Assembly: GCF_003668995.1 (NCBI RefSeq)
Contig: NZ_CP033068.1
Coordinates: 2,108,001 to 2,172,000 of the forward strand
From: Flavobacterium sp. 140616W15
GTDB lineage: Bacteria > Bacteroidota > Bacteroidia > Flavobacteriales > Flavobacteriaceae
Reading direction: 5' to 3'
Length of the DNA: 64,000 nt
Shown: piece by piece, positions 1 through 8,458 of the stretch
How the letters are laid out: each line of letters starts with the position of its first letter
Position numbering within the stretch: the first letter of the stretch is position 1
The notes under the pieces: generated by a model
What the model saw: the letters and a program-made list of their open reading frames with translations, nothing else
Database searches by the model: none
What the model was told of the DNA's origin: nothing
Position numbers and translations under genes: made by a program

Positions 1-78
1 ATTTTGAGCACGAACTGCAAATGAAAAATTTGCAAGACAAATGCCGACTAACCAATAAAAGCTTTTTTTACATTCCAT
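1..78 (-). CDS. Secreted protein, N-terminal part only (runs off left edge)
   Basis: An ATG at 78 read leftward opens a frame that stays open to the edge (26 codons). It encodes a charged start (MECKKS), a hydrophobic stretch and an ARAQ-like end consistent with signal peptidase I cleavage. Only the export signal is visible, so the product cannot be named. It follows susD on the same strand after about 640 bases and a terminator, so it may be a separate unit of the same sugar locus, for example a glycosidase; that is inference from position. Confidence 0.5.
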   Translation of the reverse strand, partial: MECKKSFYWLVGICLANFSFAVRAQN

Positions 79-658
79 TTTTACTGTGTAATAAAATTAT
101 TATTTAGGTCTATTTTTTAAGTGTGTTTTTCTAAAGAGCAATGGTCATTAAGCGTTGGCAGAGGAGAAGGATAACTGCCCTCCACAATTAATTCCTTCTC
201 TTTTAAGTTTTATGTATTAGAATTAAAGTAACTAACAAAAATATCCAAACACATATTCTTTTTTACAGCTGCCAAACTTTAATAAATTTATTTTAGTTTC
301 TATAGCTATTCTACCATCTGGACATAATTCTAAAAAGCAAACACTAATTTCACGAATTGACACGAATTAGTTTGTGAAATTAATTTCACAAACTAAGTTA
401 GCCATTAATATTAGTGTAAATTAGTGAAATTCGTGTTCTAAATTTATTTATACTATTTGTGTCCTTACCGTAGGATTGCTATCGGGATAGATTTTAGATT
501 GCTCAAAAAATCAATCATCCATTTTTAAGTTATATTAAAAGTAATTCCATTTTTTTCAGCAAAAGCAATTTCACTGTTTGCAAAAAAAAGGTACTAAAAA
601 ACAATATATTAACCTCTTTATAACAACTGTTTTTTTATATAATCAAAATAAAATCTTA
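79..658. other. Intergenic stretch with inverted repeats, no gene seen
   Basis: No convincing coding frame was seen on either strand. It holds a perfect 30-bp palindrome at 367-396, flanked by further copies of a CACGAATT/AATTCGTG-type motif (about 352-367 and 425-436). It also holds a pair of complementary GAGAAGGA/TCCTTCTC arms near 163-201. The stretch looks like repeat-derived spacer between the partial gene and susD. Confidence 0.5.
367..396. repeat. Perfect 30-bp palindrome
   Basis: Two 15-base arms with no loop: TTAGTTTGTGAAATT is followed directly by its exact reverse complement. Neighbouring CACGAATTAGT- and ATTAGTGAAATTCGTG-like words suggest part of a dispersed repeat. It has no T-tract of a terminator and is distant from gene starts. 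Confidence 0.6.
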
Positions 659-697
659 AAAATAAGCCGGGAGGTACCCTCCTACCCGACTTATTTT
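659..697 (-). terminator. Intrinsic terminator of susD
   Basis: Arms 659-671 (AAAATAAGCCGGG) and 685-697 pair with one mismatch, with further inner complementarity (GGAGG/CCTCC). On the minus strand the hairpin is followed by a T-rich run, just after the susD stop. Confidence 0.7.
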
Positions 698-718
698 AAC
701 TAACCTAACCAATATTAA

Positions 719-2233
719 TTATTTATCCCACCAAATTCTGGTTGTCATTAAGTCTAACCCTTGGCGTTGTATTGCTTCTTTATAGTTGGCTCCATTTGTT
801 ATTAACTCAGTTTGATCGTATATTAATCTTCTTGGAATAATACCATTAGTATCACCTAAAGGATCATTGACTGGTACTAAAACTGGATATCCTGTTCTTC
901 TCCAGTCAGAAAAAGCTTCGAAACCATTAAATAATAAAACAATCCATTTTTGAGTTATAATCTGCTCTATTTTTTGAGCCTCTGTTCCTGTGGCTTTAAA
1001 AGGATGAGCCGCAATATATGTGTCATACTCTGCTGTTGTAACTGCTGGCACTTTGTCTCCAAAAATGGTTAAACCTTGCATTGCTCCTTTTACTCCATCT
1101 TCATAATGTTGTTGTGCTGTTCCTGAAACATTCCAACCTTTTACTGCTGCTTCTGCCAATAAAAATTCTACTTCGGCATAAGACATAATTAAAGTAGGTG
1201 CATCTAAACGCAATACGGTAGAAGTATTTGGGTCTGAAAAAAGTTTTTTGTCACCACCTGGGAATTCTTTTGCATCATTTGCAAGTCCTTGTTGATGAGC
1301 AGGATTATTATCTCCTGAAGCTTCTAATTTTGCATAAATTCTTAAACGTGGATCGTTTGTATTTTTCAATAAATCTATAAAAGTTTTACTGTATTTAACG
1401 TTAGCTTCTCCTCCATTTAGATCATTTCTAACCCAAGATGAAGTAATAGGGTTTGTCCTAACTCCTGCGGGACCTGAATCATGTTTTAGTACTGCACTAT
1501 CACTATTTGAATTAAAAACACCTTTAGCTACTGCTTTTTCTACAAATTCTTTTGATTTTGCCGGATCTACTTTAGATAAACGCATTGCCACTCTCAACAT
1601 CAATGAATTCGCAAATTTTTTCCATTTTGCTACATCACTTTGGTAAAATAAATCAGCATTACCTACAAAAGCTTTATTGGCATCTAATGCAGTACCAGCC
1701 TCATCTAACTCTTTTAATAAATCATTGTAGATTGCTTGCTGTGTATCATATTTAGGTGCAAAAATGTTCCCATTATAACCTTTTCCTGCTTCAAAATATG
1801 GAATTTCTCCATAAGTATCTGTCAATTTCTGGAACATGAATACTTTCATGATTCTACATGCCTGAATCATATTTGAATTTTCTGGCGTATTTGGTAAAAC
1901 TGATAACAACTGGAAAATTTGATTCAATCCCTTACCGTATGATTCTCCAAATAAAGAGCCTGAATACTCTGATACATAGATATATTTTGAACCTGGTCCT
2001 CCTAATGAGGCAAAGTGTTGCACTATTTGAGCTGCATATCCATTGTTTCCTCTTGTATTCGAATAATCTTGTCCATCGATATATATTTCGGCAAGCGTAA
2101 ACATAGATTTAGGTGCAGGATCTGTTAAAGCATTTGGATTCTTATTTAATTCCTCGAATCCGTTATCACATGCTGTCAATGTCATTGCACTAACAATTGC
2201 GATACAAAATAGTTTTATATATTTATTTTTCAT
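719..2233 (-). CDS. susD: SusD/RagB-family outer-membrane lipoprotein
   Basis: Surface glycan-binding lipoprotein that caps its SusC partner. The N-terminus MKNKYIKLFCIAIVSAMTLTAC is a lipoprotein signal with lipobox Cys, followed by the SusD-type start GFEELNKNPNAL. Helical TPR-like blocks follow, then the conserved C-terminal region (SYAEVEFLLAEAA, FSDWRRTGYP). I chose the internal ATG at 2233 over an ATG at 2263 because the longer form adds ten polar residues ahead of the signal and overlaps the susC stop. The resulting 16-base gap to susC indicates one operon. The substrate is unknown; the linked GH97 enzyme suggests an alpha-glucan (inference). Confidence 0.9.
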   Translation of the reverse strand: MKNKYIKLFCIAIVSAMTLTACDNGFEELNKNPNALTDPAPKSMFTLAEIYIDGQDYSNTRGNNGYAAQIVQHFASLGGPGSKYIYVSEYSGSLFGESYGKGLNQIFQLLSVLPNTPENSNMIQACRIMKVFMFQKLTDTYGEIPYFEAGKGYNGNIFAPKYDTQQAIYNDLLKELDEAGTALDANKAFVGNADLFYQSDVAKWKKFANSLMLRVAMRLSKVDPAKSKEFVEKAVAKGVFNSNSDSAVLKHDSGPAGVRTNPITSSWVRNDLNGGEANVKYSKTFIDLLKNTNDPRLRIYAKLEASGDNNPAHQQGLANDAKEFPGGDKKLFSDPNTSTVLRLDAPTLIMSYAEVEFLLAEAAVKGWNVSGTAQQHYEDGVKGAMQGLTIFGDKVPAVTTAEYDTYIAAHPFKATGTEAQKIEQIITQKWIVLLFNGFEAFSDWRRTGYPVLVPVNDPLGDTNGIIPRRLIYDQTELITNGANYKEAIQRQGLDLMTTRIWWDK

Positions 2234-2249
2234 CTTACAATTTTTATTA

Positions 2250-5200
2250 TTAGAATTTGACATTAAGAGTTAGTCCGTAGTTTCTAGTCAAAGGCATAGA
2301 TGCTCTTTCAAGTCCTTGTGCATTGCTATTAGAATAATTTGATTCTGGGTCAATATTTGGTGTATTACTATAAATTGTCCATAAATTATGAGCAGAGAAT
2401 GCTAAACTAATAGATTGAAATGGTGAATGTGCAAGATATGCTTTCGGAAAATTATAGCTTAAAGAAACAGCTCTTAGCTTAACAAAATCTGCATTATAAA
2501 CAAAATTTGATGTTATATCACTATAACTTCTCCAGTAATCATAAGCCGAAACTTGCTGATTAACAGGACCTCCAGCAGGATCCTTACCCGTTACTGCAAT
2601 TCCTCCCTCACGTCCATCAAGTGTATTATCTGATAATCCATATTCTGTTCCTTTTTGGTTTGTCGCTGAGTAAATATCTCCTCCAAATTTAGCATCTACA
2701 AAAACCGAAAGTGTCAAATTTTTATAAGTAAAATCATTTGAAAGTCCCATTGAAGTAGGGGCAACACCTTGTCCAGCTACAATTAAGTCTCCTCTCATGA
2801 ATTTACCATCCGAACTTAATAGGATTTTTCCATTTTCATCTCTTAAATAATCGTATGCTTTAATTATTCCAAAAGGCTGTCCTTTTTCTAAAACCACAAA
2901 AGCGTTTGAATTTCTATCTCTTTCAAGTGTTTTTGTATTGATTTTATCAGATAGATTAAGTACTTCACTTTGATTATAAGCAAAATTATAACCTACATTC
3001 CAACTAAAATTTGGTGTTTTTATAGCTTTTACATTTACAGCAAACTCAACCCCTTGGTTTTGTATTTCTCCCACATTAATTTTGGTTGTTCTATAACCCG
3101 AAGCTTGAGAAATATCGGCATCAGAGATATCGTTAGTTGTTTTCTTACGGTAAAAAGTCAAATCTGTACTAACTCTATTATTGAAAAATGTATTTTCAAA
3201 ACCAAATTCGATTGTACTTACATTATATGGTTTTAAATATTTATTTGGAACAGTTTCTCCATTAACTCCTAAAATTGGTTGCCCTTGTGAATCTGTTTGT
3301 CCATCTGGCGCAGTATATGTTAAAGCTAAAGCGTATGCGTCTGGTAATGCTCCCCCTACGTTACCCCAACCTGCTCGAATTTTACCGTAGGACATCCACT
3401 CAGGAAAATCAATAACTTCTGAATAAACAAAACTCGTACTCACAGACGGATAAAAAGTACTATTATCTTCCGGATTTAAAGTCGAAAACCAATCTTCACG
3501 ACCAGTTACATTTAAGAATAAGAAATTTTTATAACCTAAATCAGCAGAATAAAAAAGAGAGTTTACTTCACTTTCTGAGTACAATTTCTCTGTTTTGTCT
3601 GGCATAGTATTTCCATAAAAATATTTAAACGGTACAATAAAGTTATTCCCTTTCATTTTAATACCGCTAAATCTGTTATGCTGACGGTTTGCCCCAACAA
3701 AAGCATCCAATGTAAGGTCTTTTGCTATATCGCCTTTATATCCTAAATAACCAGATGCATTAACCTCTGAACGGGTTTCAACTCTGTTTTCATAAGATCC
3801 TCCTGGAAGATAGTTAATTCCTGTAGGCTCAATTTCAGTATATTCGTAATTAATATCATCTATACCGATCACCGCTTTAGCGTAAATTTTATCTGTAATA
3901 TTATAATTTACTTTAGTAGAACCAATAAAACGTTTTCTAAGATCATTATTCAGATCTTCCTGCGTAGCAAAATAAGGATTGGTTTGATAGGTGTTAGCTC
4001 CAAAATAATCTGCTTCACCTCCATTTGCATCATATCCATTACTTAACCATCTAATATCTGTTGCTGGTGATAAAAAAGTAATAGGGTAAGATGCGTTTCT
4101 AGGAGAATCATTCAAATAGGGTCTGTTGTGGCTTTTTTCAGCAATGTATTGCGCATTGGCCTCAATACTTATCTTTTCATTTACTCTTGAGTTCAAATTT
4201 AAAGCAACATTACTTCTTCTAAAGTTTGTTCCTGGCAAGATTGACTCATCTTTTGTATTTCCAAATGACAATCTGAAATTTGTATTTTCATTCCCTCCAG
4301 ACACTGCTAAAGTATTGCTAAAAGAATATCCTGTTCTGTAAAAATTATCTGCGTTATCTTTACCGTATGCCTGATATGGTCGAGTTTTTCCATCAAGAGA
4401 AAGTGAAGGCGTACCATCATATTTATCTCCCCAAGCGTTATAATACTTATCTCTAAGCTGTTGTAAATTATTATATCTGGTAGGAATACCATTTAAAGGT
4501 TCTCCTGTTCCATATTGATCTTGCCATTTTAAAAGATTTACAGGAGTATTAAATGTAGAATTCGTACTAAAATCAACTCCTATTCCTTTACCAGCTTTAC
4601 CTTTTTTAGTTGTGATCAAGATAACTCCATTTGATCCTCTATATCCATAAAGTGCCGATGCAGCACTCCCTTTTAAAACAGACATAGATGCGATATCATC
4701 TGGATTGAATGAAGACATACCATCTCCTTTATCTGCTCCACCCCACATATTAGCATTTCCTTGTTGGCTATTGTCAATAGGAATACCATCTACAACATAC
4801 AAAGGCTGATTAAGTCCCGAAGCCGAAGTTGCTCCTCTAATTACTACACGGCTTGATCCTGATGGTCCCGAAGTAGGTGCTGATACATTTACTCCTGCTA
4901 TTTTTCCTTGAAGTGCGTTTCCTAGGTTAACTTCTTTAGTTTTTGTTAAATCATCTCCTTTGAGTTCTCCAACAGCATATCCTAAGCTTTTCTTTTGTTT
5001 TTTAACTCCAAATGAGGTAATCACAACATCTTTCAGCTCTTCTACACTTGAAGATAGTATTACTGTAATATTTTTTTCGCTTTCACCTACTTCTACTGAT
5101 TGTGTAATAAATCCAATAGAAGATACTGTTAGACTAACCTTTCCTTCTGGAATAGTCATTGCAAAGCGCCCTTCAGAATCCGTTATAGAGCTAATGGATT

Positions 5201-5339
5201 TTCCTTTTACCTTAATGGTGGCAGAAACAATTCCTTTGTTATCTGCATCTGCTACTACGCCAGTTAGTGATCGGTTTTGTGCCACAGCCCCTAAACTGCT
5301 TAACATTACCATCGCTAACACTGCTAAAATTTGTTTCAT
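2250..5339 (-). CDS. susC: SusC/RagA-family TonB-dependent receptor
   Basis: Energised outer-membrane importer for oligosaccharides. It has an N-terminal signal peptide ending GAVAQ, then a CarboxypepD_reg-like beta domain (about 22-100, SLTGVVADADNKGI). A plug domain follows (about 110-240, with GVNVSAPTSGPSGSSRVVIRG cut short here as VVIRGATSASG, PLYVVDGIPID and YGYRGSNGVILITTKKG). A long beta-barrel ends in aromatic LNVKF. No STN domain is present, so signalling is not through FecR. The length of 1029 residues is normal. Two LacI-type operators lie 155-240 bases upstream of the start, pointing to control by the adjacent regulator. It is the first gene of the susCD pair. Confidence 0.95.
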   Translation of the reverse strand: MKQILAVLAMVMLSSLGAVAQNRSLTGVVADADNKGIVSATIKVKGKSISSITDSEGRFAMTIPEGKVSLTVSSIGFITQSVEVGESEKNITVILSSSVEELKDVVITSFGVKKQKKSLGYAVGELKGDDLTKTKEVNLGNALQGKIAGVNVSAPTSGPSGSSRVVIRGATSASGLNQPLYVVDGIPIDNSQQGNANMWGGADKGDGMSSFNPDDIASMSVLKGSAASALYGYRGSNGVILITTKKGKAGKGIGVDFSTNSTFNTPVNLLKWQDQYGTGEPLNGIPTRYNNLQQLRDKYYNAWGDKYDGTPSLSLDGKTRPYQAYGKDNADNFYRTGYSFSNTLAVSGGNENTNFRLSFGNTKDESILPGTNFRRSNVALNLNSRVNEKISIEANAQYIAEKSHNRPYLNDSPRNASYPITFLSPATDIRWLSNGYDANGGEADYFGANTYQTNPYFATQEDLNNDLRKRFIGSTKVNYNITDKIYAKAVIGIDDINYEYTEIEPTGINYLPGGSYENRVETRSEVNASGYLGYKGDIAKDLTLDAFVGANRQHNRFSGIKMKGNNFIVPFKYFYGNTMPDKTEKLYSESEVNSLFYSADLGYKNFLFLNVTGREDWFSTLNPEDNSTFYPSVSTSFVYSEVIDFPEWMSYGKIRAGWGNVGGALPDAYALALTYTAPDGQTDSQGQPILGVNGETVPNKYLKPYNVSTIEFGFENTFFNNRVSTDLTFYRKKTTNDISDADISQASGYRTTKINVGEIQNQGVEFAVNVKAIKTPNFSWNVGYNFAYNQSEVLNLSDKINTKTLERDRNSNAFVVLEKGQPFGIIKAYDYLRDENGKILLSSDGKFMRGDLIVAGQGVAPTSMGLSNDFTYKNLTLSVFVDAKFGGDIYSATNQKGTEYGLSDNTLDGREGGIAVTGKDPAGGPVNQQVSAYDYWRSYSDITSNFVYNADFVKLRAVSLSYNFPKAYLAHSPFQSISLAFSAHNLWTIYSNTPNIDPESNYSNSNAQGLERASMPLTRNYGLTLNVKF

Positions 5340-5492
5340 AAGCGTTTGTTTTTGGTTTATTTGTTTTGATTTTTGTTTGACTTGTTTGTTTTTAAAATAT
5401 TAATAAAAAATAGGAACTCAATTTAAATATGTCATCCGTAGTCCCTGAACCGTGAATGTCATTGATTAGCATCAATTTGATACTTATGTTAT

Positions 5493-5514
5493 TTTGCTAA
5501 ATCGATATAGTAAA
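5493..5514. promoter_or_regulatory. Putative LacI-type operator, upstream of susC (distal of start, copy 2)
   Basis: TGCTAAATCGATATAGTA is an imperfect palindrome centred on CG at 5503-5504 and matches the other three sites in this locus. It sits between susC and a second copy at 5561-5580. Confidence 0.6.
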
Positions 5515-5560
5515 CAGATCAAAAAAATTTAACGATTCCTCTTTTTTGATAAATCAAAAC

Positions 5561-5580
5561 CTACTAAAACGATTTAGTAA
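5561..5580. promoter_or_regulatory. Putative LacI-type operator upstream of susC (copy 1)
   Basis: CTACTAAAACGATTTAGTAA is a palindrome centred on 5570-5571 with a central CG, the hallmark of LacI/GalR-family sites. It lies in the susC-lacI spacer, 67 bases from the copy centred on 5503. Confidence 0.7.
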
Positions 5581-5636
5581 AAAGAGCAAAAAAAAACAAA
5601 GTTCCCTTAATTCTTTTTTTTGAAAACGGTGTCATA

Positions 5637-6647
5637 TTATACCGATTCTCTTATTATTAAATTTCCTTTTTTACGTATTCCTTCAATAACAAAAGGTTTA
5701 ATCCCTGTCATTTGATCCATCAATAATTTTATTGCATTTTCGGCTATTTCTTTAATTGGCTGTGCAATAACTGATATGGTTGGAGTATGTAATCGAAAAC
5801 TATCGTGATCATCAAAACTTATAACCGAAACATCTTCTGGAATCCTAAACTTCATACCTCTAAAAGCCTGAAGACCTGCTAATCCCATGTAATTCGCCAA
5901 AAATAATACGGCATCTATCTTTGGGTTCTTTGTAAAAAAACTAAATATATCAGCAATTTTATTTTCCTCGCTGCTATTGTAATCCATATGAAGAACAAGA
6001 GACTCATTATAAATACCTTCCTCTTTTAAGGCATCCCTATATCCATCTTCTCTCAACTTCATCTGGATCATTCCTGAATTAGTATTAACAACAGCAATAT
6101 TTTTTCTTCCTTTATTTAATAGATATTTAGTTGCAGAATGAGAACCTTCGTAATTATCCATAACCACATGGCTCACTTTTTGACCTGGAAAATATCTATC
6201 GATTAATACTACTGGCTTTTGCAATTTTAAAAGCAGGTCGATACTTTTTTCAAGCTTTTCTGTTGGTGTTATAATAAAACCATCAACATTTGCCTGCAAA
6301 AGACTATGTATCAGTTCTTCAGAACGCTCATCATCTCCTCCTGTACTACAATAAAAAACTCTATAATCAATACTTTTAGCTTCATCTTCAATAACTCTGG
6401 CTAGATCTGCAAAGAACTGATTCGAAATATCTTCAACAATAAGTCCGATAGATCTAGTCTTTCCTGTTCTAAGACTCGTAGCAATCATACTTGGTCGATA
6501 ATTAAGCTTATCGGCAACTTCTTGCACTTTCTTAATAACTGCAGGGCTAATACCCATTTTTTCGCCTTTATCATTAATAACAAAAGATACAGTAGATATA
6601 GACACTTGCGCCTCTGTGGCAATATCCTTAATTGTAATCTTTTTCAT
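5637..6647 (-). CDS. LacI/GalR-family transcriptional regulator
   Basis: Local sugar-responsive regulator. Residues 1-55 form the LacI helix-turn-helix (ITIKDIATEAQVSISTVSFVI) with the hinge-helix region RPSMIATSLRTGK. Residues about 60-336 are a periplasmic-binding-protein-like effector domain (IGLIVEDISNQFFADLARVIE, VDGFIITPTEK, SVISFDDHDSFRLHTPTISVIAQP). The length (336 aa) is normal. It stands between manA and susCD on the same strand. A matching palindrome overlaps its own promoter, so it is probably autoregulated. The effector cannot be read from the sequence. Confidence 0.93.
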   Translation of the reverse strand: MKKITIKDIATEAQVSISTVSFVINDKGEKMGISPAVIKKVQEVADKLNYRPSMIATSLRTGKTRSIGLIVEDISNQFFADLARVIEDEAKSIDYRVFYCSTGGDDERSEELIHSLLQANVDGFIITPTEKLEKSIDLLLKLQKPVVLIDRYFPGQKVSHVVMDNYEGSHSATKYLLNKGRKNIAVVNTNSGMIQMKLREDGYRDALKEEGIYNESLVLHMDYNSSEENKIADIFSFFTKNPKIDAVLFLANYMGLAGLQAFRGMKFRIPEDVSVISFDDHDSFRLHTPTISVIAQPIKEIAENAIKLLMDQMTGIKPFVIEGIRKKGNLIIRESV

Positions 6648-6689
6648 TTAGCGAGTTAATTTATTATTAAGCTGTTATTAATTATATCA

Positions 6690-6728
6690 CAAATATATAT
6701 AAAAATAGTTACTAAAACGATTTTGTAA
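6690..6728 (-). promoter_or_regulatory. lacI promoter with overlapping operator
   Basis: Minus-strand TATATTTG (6690-6697) matches the Bacteroidota -7 box TAnnTTTG. Immediately upstream lies TTACTAAAACGATTTTGTAA (6709-6728, centre 6718-6719), which would occupy the spacer and -33 region. The geometry suggests repression of lacI by its own product. Confidence 0.65.
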
Positions 6729-6855
6729 TTATTTTTTTAAACATATCATTATTTTACACGCACTTATCAGTATTTTAATCAACTATCACAAGCATTTACT
6801 GATTAATTAGTATTCAGTTACAGTTACAGTTCACCTCTTTAAAAACAATCTCACT

Positions 6856-6919
6856 CAGAACCTTAGAATCTTAGCACCTTTGAACCTTTGTCCCTTTGAA
6901 CCTTTGTCCCTTTGAACCT
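6856..6919. repeat. Short tandem repeat of ACCTTTG(A/T)(A/C) words
   Basis: The unit CCCTTTGAACCTTTGT is repeated with small changes (6875-6919), preceded by AACCTTAG words. The same word family recurs near 18880, 53270 and 60460. It touches the manA stop and is non-coding. Confidence 0.6.
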
Positions 6920-7885
6920 CTAAATACTCACTTCCAAAATTGATGCTTCTCCATTTAATACATACCCATCTATAGCTGCAGGAATCAAAACCGTATCTCC
7001 TTTTTTGTATTGATAAATTACATTTTCATATCTAATTTCGAAAGCTCCTTCAACACACATATAGACTGTAAAAGTATCTTTATTTCTATTCACTTTAACG
7101 ACTCCGCTTAACGGAATAAAATTTGTTGTAAAATAAGGACAATCTACAACTACATTAGATTCATTTACAATAGTTTCATATTTCTTATATGTATCAACTT
7201 TATTATAATTGATAGCATCTAATGCCAAATCAACATGTAGTTCTCTTTTATTTCCTTGAGCATCTACTCTATCAAAATCATATAATCGATAGGTAATATC
7301 CGATGTTTGCTGAATTTCTGCAACAACCAATCCTGCGCCAATAGCATGAACTATTCCTGTTTCTAAAAAGAACACATCACCTGCTTTAACCTTTACATCA
7401 TCTAAAATAGATACTAATGTATTGTTCTTTAGATTTTCAACATACTCTTCTTTATTGGAATCTTCTTTAAATCCAACAATGATTCTTGCTTCAGGATCTG
7501 CCTGCATTATGTACCACATTTCTGTTTTACCAAATGAATTATGACGTTCTTTTGCCAACTGATCATTAGGATGTACTTGTATCGATAAATCTTCTCGAGC
7601 ATTTAGATATTTAAAAAGCAATGGAAATTGTTTTCCAAATCGGTTATAAACTCTTGTGCCTAAAATTTCGTTTGGTAGTTTCTCTATTAATTCTGCTAAT
7701 GATTTCCCTTTATGCTCTCCATTTGCAACAACACTTACATCTCCTTCTACAGTAGATAATTCCCAGCTCTCCCCTGTAATATTAGAAACGATAGGTTTGT
7801 TAAGAACTGTTTTTAATTTTTCGCCTCCCCAGATTCTCTCTTTCAAGATTGGTTCAAATTGCAAAGGGTACATTTTTATGCTCAT
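6920..7885 (-). CDS. manA: Class I mannose-6-phosphate isomerase (ManA-type)
   Basis: Zinc-dependent interconversion of mannose 6-phosphate and fructose 6-phosphate in the cytoplasm. Cupin-fold metal ligands are visible at Q103 and H105 (LSIQVHPNDQL), E122 (GKTEMWYI) and H180 (GIVHAIGAG), with R200 in the active-site segment ITYRLYDFDR. The length of 321 aa matches the short Bacillus-type ManA. The open frame extends upstream to 8008, but that extension is translated repeat DNA; the ATG at 7885 (MSIKMYPLQFEPILKERIWGG) fits the family start. It lies between lacI and the GH97 gene on the same strand, but no LacI-type site was seen directly before it. Confidence 0.9.
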   Translation of the reverse strand: MSIKMYPLQFEPILKERIWGGEKLKTVLNKPIVSNITGESWELSTVEGDVSVVANGEHKGKSLAELIEKLPNEILGTRVYNRFGKQFPLLFKYLNAREDLSIQVHPNDQLAKERHNSFGKTEMWYIMQADPEARIIVGFKEDSNKEEYVENLKNNTLVSILDDVKVKAGDVFFLETGIVHAIGAGLVVAEIQQTSDITYRLYDFDRVDAQGNKRELHVDLALDAINYNKVDTYKKYETIVNESNVVVDCPYFTTNFIPLSGVVKVNRNKDTFTVYMCVEGAFEIRYENVIYQYKKGDTVLIPAAIDGYVLNGEASILEVSI

Positions 7886-8008
7886 TTTTATTTTTTTTAA
7901 AAAATTATTGTTTTTTTTGGGATTGTCTAAAAGGCAACGCAGATGGCACGGATTAAAACGGATTTTAAAGCAATACTTTGTTTTATATTTTTTTGTCACT
8001 AATTTCAT

Positions 8009-8458
8009 GAATTGTCACGAATTATTTTTCATCTAACTTAAATCTGCTCAATCTGCCACCCGAGCGATAGCTAACAGACGAAGTAAATCTGCGTGATTTT
8101 TTTTGCCACAGATTAAAAAGGATTAAAATGATTTTAAAAAATCCGCTCAATCTGCCACCCGAGCGATAGCCTACAGACGAAGTAAATCTGCGTGAATTTT
8201 TTTTTTGCCACAGATTTAAATGATTAAAATGATTTTAAAAAATCTGCTCAATCTGCCAAATCTGCGTGAAACATTTTTTTACCACTAATTATTTTTTACA
8301 CTTAACTTAAATATAGGTAAAACAAAAATCTTTTTAATCATTTAAATCTGTGGCTAAACTTTTTCTCGAGCAGATTAAGCCGATTTTTCTAATCTGTGTT
8401 TTCGCTTAAGCAAATCCATATTATTCGTATTATCAGTATTCCAATTCTCTAACTGTGT
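8009..8458. other. Intergenic stretch built of repeats
   Basis: This spacer between the GH97 stop and manA is made almost wholly of repeat units (see 8041-8290) and further CTGTGGC/GCAGATT words to about 8400. No gene is seen. Confidence 0.6.
8041..8290. repeat. Tandem ~100-bp intergenic repeat, two full copies and a partial
   Basis: Copy 1 spans about 8041-8139, copy 2 about 8140-8240, and a shortened copy runs from 8241. Each begins AATCTGCTCAATCTGCCA, carries CCCGAGCGATAGC and AAATCTGCGTGA, then a T-run with TTGCCACAGATT. Related elements occur at 15340-15432 and 18720-18850. Confidence 0.75.

Noticed and set aside
4960..5403. 147-codon plus-strand frame opposite the susC start
   Set aside because: Antisense shadow of the receptor gene, with no family features and composition set by the opposite frame.
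7886..8008. N-terminal extension of ManA
   Set aside because: It is translated repeat DNA ahead of the conserved family start.
8041..8290. Possible CRISPR array (regular repeats)
   Set aside because: Units of about 100 bp adjoin directly with no unique spacers, and no cas gene is present.
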